DNA of 11,073 nt from Chloroflexota bacterium (GTDB taxonomy: Bacteria; Chloroflexota; UBA6077). How positions within the stretch are numbered: position 1 is the stretch's first letter; every line of letters starts with the position of its first letter. Positions 1-5,201 of the stretch are shown one piece after another. The notes beneath the pieces were generated by a model that was not told where the DNA came from, did no database searches, and saw only the letters and a list, made by a program, of their open reading frames with translations. Where the stretch lies: positions 1 to 11,073 of the forward strand of contig JAJYKO010000102.1 of the NCBI GenBank assembly GCA_021788565.1. The letters are read 5' to 3'. The translations under genes were made by a program, and so were the position numbers.

Positions 1-1
1 T

Positions 2-61
2 GAGCACACCGAGGCGGTAATCTCGGCCCTGCGCGACTGGGGGGCGACCGCGAGAGCGTAG
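2..61 (+). CDS. C-terminal fragment of a gene, probably histidinol-phosphate aminotransferase
   Basis: An open frame enters from the left edge and ends at TAG (59-61), giving 18 residues beginning EHTEAVISALRDW. This resembles the end of HisC aminotransferases, where a GTPEQ/EN-type motif precedes a short helix ending in ALREx. The next gene is hisB and hisC-hisB adjacency is common, which supports the reading. HisC would convert imidazole-acetol phosphate to L-histidinol phosphate using PLP. The fragment holds no catalytic residue, so the call is an inference. A CaiB/BaiF CoA-transferase C-terminus (GEHTEEVL-type) is an alternative. The TAG stop lies inside a GTAGGGCGG arm that matches the palindromes that follow. 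Confidence 0.45.
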   Translation, partial: EHTEAVISALRDWGATARA

Positions 62-82
62 GGCGGAGCGCTATGGTTCTTC

Positions 83-312
83 GGCCGGGCGGGCGGACAC
101 GGCGATCCGCCCCTACACTGTCGAGCTTGTAGGGGCCGGCAGCTCTGCCGGCCAGCCCCTACGCTGTCGAACTTGTAGGGGCCGGCGACTCTGCCGGTCC
201 GCCCCTACGCTGTCGAACTTGTAGGGGGCGGCGGCTCTGCCGGTCCGCCCCTACGCTGTCGAACTTGTAGGGGCCGGCGGCTCTGCCGGCCCGCGCTAGG
301 AGCGTATGGATG
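83..312. repeat. 46-bp-period tandem array of palindromic units between hisC(?) and hisB
   Basis: GTAGGGG recurs at exactly 129, 175, 221 and 267, a constant 46-bp period. Each full unit has a left arm GTAGGGGCCGGC, a short CTCT-containing loop, a right arm TGCCGG...CCCCTAC, and a 12-bp linker GCTGTCGAACTT. An older unit fits the same register at 83-128: its right half (106-128) matches with two changes (ACTGTCGAGCTT) and its left half is diverged. The last unit decays at 290-302 into the hisB Shine-Dalgarno region. Units 2 and 3 (175-220, 221-266) differ only at a few loop and stem bases. Each unit should fold as a hairpin in DNA or RNA on either strand. This looks like a REP/BIME-type intergenic element; no transposase is nearby. 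Confidence 0.9.
298..302 (+). promoter_or_regulatory. hisB ribosome binding site (AGGAG)
   Basis: AGGAG ends 7 nt before the ATG at 310 and decides that start over the out-of-frame ATG at 306, which stops after nine codons. It lies where the fourth repeat unit should read CCCCTACGC but instead reads CGCTAGGAGC, so the site appears to be carved from repeat sequence. Confidence 0.7.
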
Positions 313-909
313 GAAAGAGTGAAACGCGAGGGTAGCTACTCCAGGAAGACGGCGGAGACCGACGTCTCGGTGACCTGGGTTGTCGATGGCTCCGGGGAGT
401 GCCGGGCGGATACGGGCATCGGCTTTCTGGACCACATGATCGCACAGCTTGCGAAGCACGGCGTCTTCGACCTGGACGTCAGCGCTAGGGGCGACCTTCA
501 AGTCGACGAGCACCACACCATCGAGGATGTCGCCATCGCCCTAGGAAGAGCGCTGGATAAGGCTCTTGGCGATCGGGCTGGCCTGACCCGAATGGGCGAT
601 GCCATAGTGCCTCTGGACGAGTCCCTGGCCAGGGTTTCAGTGGACCTGGGGGGCAGAGGCTACGCCGTCGTGGCCGCCGACGTTTCACCTGTTGGAGCGG
701 GTGGCTTCCGGGGTGACATGGTCAAGCATTTCCTCGAGTCGTTCGCGCGGGAGGGACGGCTCACCCTTCACGCCGACACACTTCGCGGAGACAACGATCA
801 TCACAAGATCGAAGCGCTCTTCAAAGCGCTCGCGAGGGCGCTCTCCACAGCGACGAGCGTCGACCCACGCCGCCCCGGGACGGTCCCCAGTACTAAGGGA
901 GTTCTGTAG
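310..909 (+). CDS. hisB: Imidazoleglycerol-phosphate dehydratase
   Basis: HisB dehydrates imidazole glycerol phosphate to imidazole-acetol phosphate, a middle step of histidine synthesis in the cytoplasm. The 199-residue length is normal for the single-function enzyme; no N-terminal phosphatase domain is present. Family signatures are complete: GIGFLDHM (residues 36-43), the metal-binding [12 protein letters not shown] (68-79), H140, and the second metal motif [16 protein letters not shown] (163-178). The C-terminus VPSTKGVL is typical. The ATG at 310 is chosen because AGGAG lies 7 nt upstream; a GTG at 319 is possible but less well placed. The gene follows a probable hisC end after the palindrome array. 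The TAG stop sits in TGTAGGGCCG, and the transporter gene starts 6 nt later, which suggests cotranscription. Confidence 0.96.
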   Translation: MERVKREGSYSRKTAETDVSVTWVVDGSGECRADTGIGFLDHMIAQLAKHGVFDLDVSARGDLQVDEHHTIEDVAIALGRALDKALGDRAGLTRMGDAIVPLDESLARVSVDLGGRGYAVVAADVSPVGAGGFRGDMVKHFLESFAREGRLTLHADTLRGDNDHHKIEALFKALARALSTATSVDPRRPGTVPSTKGVL

Positions 910-915
910 GGCCGT

Positions 916-2124
916 ATGCCGCTTCCAGGTGCTGCGACTCCTGCTGGCACTGCACGACCAGGCGGCCTCGTCGACCGAGGGTTTCTCCCTCCCTACGGTG
1001 TGTTTGCCTGTTCGGTAGTCTTCTTCTGGGTCATCTCTCTCCGCTCCCTGGTCTATACGGTGATGCCCACCGTGGCTGCCGACCTAAACCTCTCCAGCTC
1101 GGCAGCGGGCATGGTCATCGCGTCGATGCTGCTCGGGTACGGCGTCGCCAGCTGGTTCGCCGGGTGGCTGCCGGGCAGCAGAAAGGCCAGGGTGATGGGC
1201 GGCATCGTGCTGTCCATTCCATCGGCCGTCATGCTGGCCACGGCTCCCAACGTTGGCGTGTTGTTGTTGGCGTCCGTCCTAACGGGGCTCGGCATAGGCG
1301 TGTACCTGCCACTCGGCTTGTCGCTCATCATCGAGCTTGGCGGAACCAGTCGGAGGGCTCGCTACGTGGCGTTCCATGAGGTGGCCGCAACTTTCGCCTC
1401 CTTCATTGGGTCCGCCGTGGTGGCCGTGGCTCTTACCTTGACAGACTGGCATGGCTCCATACTGGCGTGGTGCCTCATCGGGGTCGCAGCCCTGGTGGTC
1501 TTCGCTCTGATCAAGGACGAAACTGGTAGCCTCGCCAGGAGGGCGTCCGGTCAGCGCGTGCCCTTTAATCGACCTCTGGTGCTCGCGACCGTGATCTACG
1601 CCGTCGGCGCCACCCTGGTGTCGGGCGTCATCTCCGTCTTGCCGCTGATCATGGTGAGGGGGTGGGGACTGGATCAGGGGTATGCGGCATCGGTCACCGG
1701 TTACACGAGGCTGGCGGGGCTGGTGGGCGTGGCGATAGCGGGGTTGTTCGCCGACCGGCTGGGCCACTTCAGGATCGTTTTCTTTCTCCAGCTCTTCGCC
1801 GTTGTCGGGGCCGCCGCCATGGCACTGGGTGGGGACGGTCCGCTCTTCGTGCTTGGTACGGCGGTAATGGCGATCGGCGCTTCCGGCAACATCGTGCTGA
1901 CCCAGGTGGTGATGACCTCGGCGTTTCCCCTGGCCCAGAGGCAACAGGCGCTCGCCACCGCCACAGGTATCGGCGGGCTGACGGGGCTGGTGCTCTCCCC
2001 CGCGCTCTTCGGCGCGCTGGTAGATGCCGGGCTGCCATCGGCCCCGATGCTGGTCGTCGTCGCTTCCGCGATCGTGATGATCCTGGCGACGAGACAGCTC
2101 TCGGGGCTGCGGGCCGAGAAGTAG
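916..2124 (+). CDS. MFS transporter, substrate unknown
   Basis: A 402-residue, very hydrophobic protein with about 12 membrane helices, typical of the major facilitator superfamily inner-membrane carriers. It has two similar halves joined by a polar loop near residues 198-215 (KDETG...ASGQR). A motif-A-like loop occurs in the second half (GLFADRLGHFRIVF, about residues 276-289); the equivalent loop in the first half (GWLPGSRKARVMGG) lacks the usual Asp-Arg pair. The first helix begins near residue 27 after a Pro/Gly-rich leader. The start is uncertain: ATG 916 has only a weak AGGG upstream, and the conserved part seems to begin around FLPPYGVF, so a GTG near 1000 is possible. Specific substrate cannot be read from sequence; a link to histidine from position alone is weak. 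The TAG stop overlaps a GTAGGGGGCGG palindrome arm. Confidence 0.88.
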   Translation: MPLPGAATPAGTARPGGLVDRGFLPPYGVFACSVVFFWVISLRSLVYTVMPTVAADLNLSSSAAGMVIASMLLGYGVASWFAGWLPGSRKARVMGGIVLSIPSAVMLATAPNVGVLLLASVLTGLGIGVYLPLGLSLIIELGGTSRRARYVAFHEVAATFASFIGSAVVAVALTLTDWHGSILAWCLIGVAALVVFALIKDETGSLARRASGQRVPFNRPLVLATVIYAVGATLVSGVISVLPLIMVRGWGLDQGYAASVTGYTRLAGLVGVAIAGLFADRLGHFRIVFFLQLFAVVGAAAMALGGDGPLFVLGTAVMAIGASGNIVLTQVVMTSAFPLAQRQQALATATGIGGLTGLVLSPALFGALVDAGLPSAPMLVVVASAIVMILATRQLSGLRAEK

Positions 2125-2161
2125 GGGGCGGGGCGAGACGCTTACGTGCCATCCTAACAAC

Positions 2162-2189
2162 GTAGGGGCGGTTCGCGAACCGCCCCTAC
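2162..2189. repeat. Perfect 28-bp palindrome in convergent spacer, possible transcription barrier
   Basis: GTAGGGGCGG (2162-2171), the self-complementary core TTCGCGAA, and CCGCCCCTAC (2180-2189) form a perfect 28-bp palindrome. It lies between the convergent ends of the MFS gene and purS. The outer arms match the arms of the 83-312 array, so it is a single copy of the same family with a different core. No T-tract follows on either strand (on the + strand it is followed by AGATAAAAACG), so it is not a classical intrinsic terminator, though it may still halt RNA polymerase or protect 3' ends. Confidence 0.85.
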
Positions 2190-2219
2190 AGATAAAAACG
2201 TGCCATTTGGACGGCCCGG

Positions 2220-2468
2220 CTACGCTTCCGCGACTTCCAGGCGGTACTCCTCGATCACGGGGTTGGCGAGCAGCTTGGCGCACATGTCGTTCACGAGTTG
2301 CTCTGCCTCGGTGCGGTCCGTCGCCTCTAACTTGATCTCGATGTACTTGCCGGCGCGGACGCTTTTCACCCCCTCGAAGCCGAGTTGGTGCAGGCCGCCC
2401 TGGATTGCCTGGCCCTGAGGGTCCAGTACCACGGGCTTCAGGGTAACGTGGACTCTAGCCAGCCACAT
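2220..2468 (-). CDS. purS: Phosphoribosylformylglycinamidine synthase subunit PurS
   Basis: PurS is the small subunit of the three-part FGAM synthase (PurS-PurQ-PurL). It helps carry ammonia from the PurQ glutaminase to PurL. The protein is 82 residues, the usual size, with the family pattern VHVTLKPVVLDPQGQAIQGGL near the N-terminus, then G-x-E-x-VKSVRAGKYIEIKLEA and the conserved LLANPVIEEYRLEV end. The start at 2468 is chosen because GGAGG (2475-2479) is 6 nt upstream and MWLARVHV aligns with the usual N-terminus; an upstream ATG at 2498 would add ten atypical residues. The gene overlaps the end of purC by 14 nt, implying coupled translation. It is the last gene of the operon: purQ and purL, its usual neighbours, do not follow. 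Confidence 0.93.
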   Translation of the reverse strand: MWLARVHVTLKPVVLDPQGQAIQGGLHQLGFEGVKSVRAGKYIEIKLEATDRTEAEQLVNDMCAKLLANPVIEEYRLEVAEA

Positions 2469-3393
2469 CGGCGTCCTCCCCTCCGGCGATCCGTACAAAG
2501 GCCTCTCGGTATTTCTCGGCCGTTTTGGAGATCACCTCTGACGGTAGAGTTGGCGGCGGAGGCTCCTTATTCCAGCCGGCACTCACCAGGTAGTCCCGAA
2601 GGTACTGCTTGTCGAAACTCGGCTGCGGACCACCCGGAGCGTACTCTGACGCAGGCCAGAAGCGGGACGAATCCGGCGTGAACAGCTCATCGATCAGGAT
2701 CACCTGGCCGTCCCTCAGGCCGAATTCGAACTTCGTATCCGCGAGGATGATGCCCCGCGAGCGCGCCCGCTTCTCGGCGAAGTTGTACAGGTCGATGCTC
2801 TTCCGCACCAGAGTGTCGGTAAGCTCTGCGCCCGCCAGTCGCTTCATCTCCTCGATGGAGATGTTGATGTCGTGACCGGAGTCCGATTTTGTGGCCGGCG
2901 TGAAGATAGGGGTCTCCAGCTTGTCCGACTCCCGCAGCCCCTTGGGCAGGGTCACTCCCGCCACGCGGCCGTCATTGCTGTACTCTGACCACGCGGACCC
3001 CGCCAGGTAGCCACGTACCACGCACTCAATGTCCACACGCTGGGCGCGCTTCACCAACATGGCCCGCCCCTCCAGCATATCCGAGTAGGGACGTAGCTCA
3101 GATGGGAAGTCGGCAGGATCGATGGAGAGGTAGTGGTTGGGCAGCAACCCGGCCGTCGCCTCGAACCAGAAGGCCGATATGGTCGTCAGCACGATCCCCT
3201 TGCCGGGGATCGGTTCGTTCATAACCACGTCAAAGGCCGAGATCCTGTCAGATGTCACCAGGAGCAGCTTGTCTCCCAGATCGTAGATGTCTCTTACCTT
3301 CCCGCGGGCGAAGAGCGGGACGTCATGGAGGCTCGTCTGAACAACAGGCGCCGGCGCCGGCGCGGTACCCGCCAGGTAAGGATGCACTTTCAT
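2455..3393 (-). CDS. purC: Phosphoribosylaminoimidazole-succinocarboxamide synthase (SAICAR synthetase)
   Basis: PurC joins CAIR and aspartate with ATP to make SAICAR. At 312 residues it belongs to the longer form of the family (about 300 residues, as in yeast Ade1) rather than the short 240-residue bacterial form. Visible motifs are the ATP-binding RGKVRDIYDLGDKLLLVTSDRIS (residues 30-52), SAFDVVMNEPIPGKG, the substrate-binding ECVVRGYLAGSAWSEY, SDSGHDINIS, and LIDELFTPDSSRFWP near residues 233-247. The N-terminus carries an Ala-Pro run (APAPAPV) coded by a GCGCCG repeat, absent from the core fold. ATG 3393 overlaps the purB stop as ATGA, so translation is probably coupled; only a distant AGAGG is upstream. 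Confidence 0.96.
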   Translation of the reverse strand: MKVHPYLAGTAPAPAPVVQTSLHDVPLFARGKVRDIYDLGDKLLLVTSDRISAFDVVMNEPIPGKGIVLTTISAFWFEATAGLLPNHYLSIDPADFPSELRPYSDMLEGRAMLVKRAQRVDIECVVRGYLAGSAWSEYSNDGRVAGVTLPKGLRESDKLETPIFTPATKSDSGHDINISIEEMKRLAGAELTDTLVRKSIDLYNFAEKRARSRGIILADTKFEFGLRDGQVILIDELFTPDSSRFWPASEYAPGGPQPSFDKQYLRDYLVSAGWNKEPPPPTLPSEVISKTAEKYREAFVRIAGGEDADVAG

Positions 3394-4682
3394 ATCAGCC
3401 CTAACCTCTTAAAGCCTACGTCTATGTGGCGTAGGTGCCAGCTGTAATCGAACAGGTCTGATAGCTCGTCCTCGTTAAGAAACTTGCGAACGTCGGGGTC
3501 GGCGACGAGTAACTCGTAGAACTCCACCCTGTCGGCCCACACACGCTTGGCGTTGCGCTGGGCTACCTCGTAGGCGTCCTGTCGCTTCATGCCCTTCTCG
3601 ATCAGCGCAGTCAGCACCCGTCCCGAGTAAACCAAACCGTGGGTCGATTCCAGATTTTCCTTCATTCTGTCCGGGTATACGTCCAACCCGTCCATGACGC
3701 CAGCGAAGAGCTGCAGGATGTAATCCAGGGCGAGGAAGGCGTCCTGGAAGATGACCCGTTCCACAGAGGAGTGGCTGATATCGCGCTCGTGCCAGAGTGC
3801 CACGTCCTCCATCGCCGGAATAGAGTAGCCGCGTACGAGTCTCGCGAGGCCCGTCACCCGCTCCGCCAGCTCAGGGTTGCGTTTGTGGGGCATAGCAGAA
3901 GAGCCCTGCTGCCCCTCGGAGAACGGCTCAGCCGCTTCGGCGATTTCCGTGCGCTGAAGTGCGCGGATCTCAAAGGCCATCTTCTCCAGAGAGGAGGCGA
4001 TTACCGCCAGGGTAGTCATCAGGCGGGCGTGGCGATCCCTCTGGACGATCTGAGTAGAGACCTCCACAGGAGTGATGCCAAGCTTCTTGCAGACGTACTC
4101 TTCCACCTCCGGAGGGACGTTCGCGTGGGTTCCGACTGCCCCGGAGATCTTACCGACCGCCACGTCCTCCCTCGCCTGGTCGAGCCGCTTCAGGTTTCGT
4201 CTGACCTCGGCGACCCACCCCGCCATCTTGAAGCCAAAGGTGGTCGGCTCGGCATGGATGCCATGGGTCCGGCCGATCATCACGGTGTCTTTGTACCTCA
4301 CCGCCTGTCGTGCCAGGACGGCGTCGAGTGATTCCAGGTCGCGTCGGATGAGCGCCACGGCATCGAGCAGCTGCAGGGAAAGCGCCGTATCGATGACGTC
4401 GGACGAGGTGAGCCCCAGATGGACGAACCGGGACTCGGGGCCAAGGCTCTCGGCTACCGATCTAAGGAAGGATATGACGTCGTGGTGGCTGACGGCCATG
4501 ATCTCGTCGATTCGCTTCAGGTCGTAGCGGGCCTTGCGTATCGACTCGAGGGCATCCCTGGGTACGACGCCCAACTCAGCCCACCCCTCGCATACGGCGA
4601 TCTCCACCGCGAGCCACTTATCCATCTTGTTCTCTTCCGACCAGACCTTACTCATCTCTGGAAGAGAGTACTTAGGTATCAA
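3390..4682 (-). CDS. purB: Adenylosuccinate lyase
   Basis: PurB removes fumarate in two reactions: SAICAR to AICAR in the main purine pathway, and adenylosuccinate to AMP. The 430 residues are normal for the compact bacterial form. N-terminal MIPKYSLPEMSKVWSEENK is characteristic. LTSSDVIDTA (91-100) and GRTHGIHAEPTTFG (137-150) are the conserved substrate regions. The fumarase/aspartase-superfamily signature SSAMPHKRNPELAERV (261-276) carries the catalytic serine loop. The start codon is TTG, supported by AGGAGG at 4689-4694 with a 6-nt spacer and by the conserved N-terminus. It lies 30 nt after purE and overlaps purC by 4 nt. Confidence 0.97.
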   Translation of the reverse strand: MIPKYSLPEMSKVWSEENKMDKWLAVEIAVCEGWAELGVVPRDALESIRKARYDLKRIDEIMAVSHHDVISFLRSVAESLGPESRFVHLGLTSSDVIDTALSLQLLDAVALIRRDLESLDAVLARQAVRYKDTVMIGRTHGIHAEPTTFGFKMAGWVAEVRRNLKRLDQAREDVAVGKISGAVGTHANVPPEVEEYVCKKLGITPVEVSTQIVQRDRHARLMTTLAVIASSLEKMAFEIRALQRTEIAEAAEPFSEGQQGSSAMPHKRNPELAERVTGLARLVRGYSIPAMEDVALWHERDISHSSVERVIFQDAFLALDYILQLFAGVMDGLDVYPDRMKENLESTHGLVYSGRVLTALIEKGMKRQDAYEVAQRNAKRVWADRVEFYELLVADPDVRKFLNEDELSDLFDYSWHLRHIDVGFKRLGLI

Positions 4683-4688
4683 GAGCTA

Positions 4689-4694
4689 CCTCCT
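4689..4694 (-). promoter_or_regulatory. Strong purB ribosome binding site deciding a TTG start
   Basis: AGGAGG on the minus strand is followed by TAGCTC and then TTG (4682-4680). The ideal Shine-Dalgarno and 6-nt spacer support the TTG; the next ATG (M10) would remove the conserved N-terminal residues. Confidence 0.85.
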
Positions 4695-4712
4695 ATGTCA
4701 CCTGCCCCCAAA

Positions 4713-5180
4713 CTACGCATCTCCGCCCTGGCGGCGACGGAACTCCTCGTACTTCGTGCGGACGGCGTCGTCGGAGAGGGCGAGCACCGAGGCTGCGAAG
4801 TAGGCCGCATTTCGGGCGCCGCTGTTACCTATACCAAAGGTCGCCACGGGTACCCCGGAGGGCATCTGGACCATGGAGTAGAGGGCGTCCTGCCCGCGAA
4901 GCTCGCCGGCCGGAAGGGGTACGCCTATCACCGGCAGTGTGCTCCACGCGGCGATCACTCCGGGCAGGTGGGCGGCCATCCCGGCTCCCGCGATGACCAG
5001 CCGAATGCCACGGTCCCTGGCCGAACGGGCGTACTCCCGCACCTTGTCGGGAGTACGATGGGCCGACATGACAACCACCTCGGAGGAAATGCCGAGGGAG
5101 TCCAGCACGTCGGCGGCCAGTTGCATGGTTGGTTTGTCGCTTTCGCTACCCATCACGATGGCTACATGTGGTTGTGGCAC
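4713..5180 (-). CDS. purE: 5-(carboxyamino)imidazole ribonucleotide mutase
   Basis: PurE class I moves the carboxyl group of N5-CAIR to give CAIR. From the GTG start the protein is 155 residues, near the family norm. Motifs are [14 protein letters not shown] (residues 6-19), SAHRTP with the catalytic His41 (39-44), [25 protein letters not shown] (64-88, including His71), and the C-terminal [30 protein letters not shown] 5180 is chosen because GGAGG (5188-5192) lies 7 nt upstream and [11 protein letters not shown] matches usual N-termini. An ATG at 5201, directly after the purD stop, would add seven residues but has no Shine-Dalgarno. No purK lies in this operon, so the source of N5-CAIR is not shown; a direct AIR carboxylase role (class II-like) is less likely given SAHRTP but not excluded. 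Confidence 0.94.
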   Translation of the reverse strand: MPQPHVAIVMGSESDKPTMQLAADVLDSLGISSEVVVMSAHRTPDKVREYARSARDRGIRLVIAGAGMAAHLPGVIAAWSTLPVIGVPLPAGELRGQDALYSMVQMPSGVPVATFGIGNSGARNAAYFAASVLALSDDAVRTKYEEFRRRQGGDA

Positions 5181-5187
5181 CTCGTCA

Positions 5188-5192
5188 CCTCC
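5188..5192 (-). promoter_or_regulatory. purE ribosome binding site deciding a GTG start
   Basis: GGAGG on the minus strand lies 7 nt before GTG 5180-5178 and inside the reading frame that would open from ATG 5201. It is the only good Shine-Dalgarno at this junction and sits 14 bp outside the purD-tail hairpin cluster, so the upstream structure may affect ribosome loading. Confidence 0.75.
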
Positions 5193-5201
5193 GTCCAGCA
5201 T

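Noticed and set aside
129..300. CRISPR-like array, from regular 46-bp spacing
   Set aside because: The whole period is repeated with no unique spacers, units are internally palindromic over their full length, and no cas gene is present.
1279..2283. Long open frame (334 codons) antisense to the MFS gene
   Set aside because: Its product is a polar, Gly/His/Arg-rich sequence with no domain, as expected from the reverse of a membrane-protein gene; it also runs across the convergent spacer palindrome.
3345..3365. GCGCCG repeat in purC as a regulatory element
   Set aside because: It simply encodes an Ala-Pro run at the variable N-terminus of PurC.
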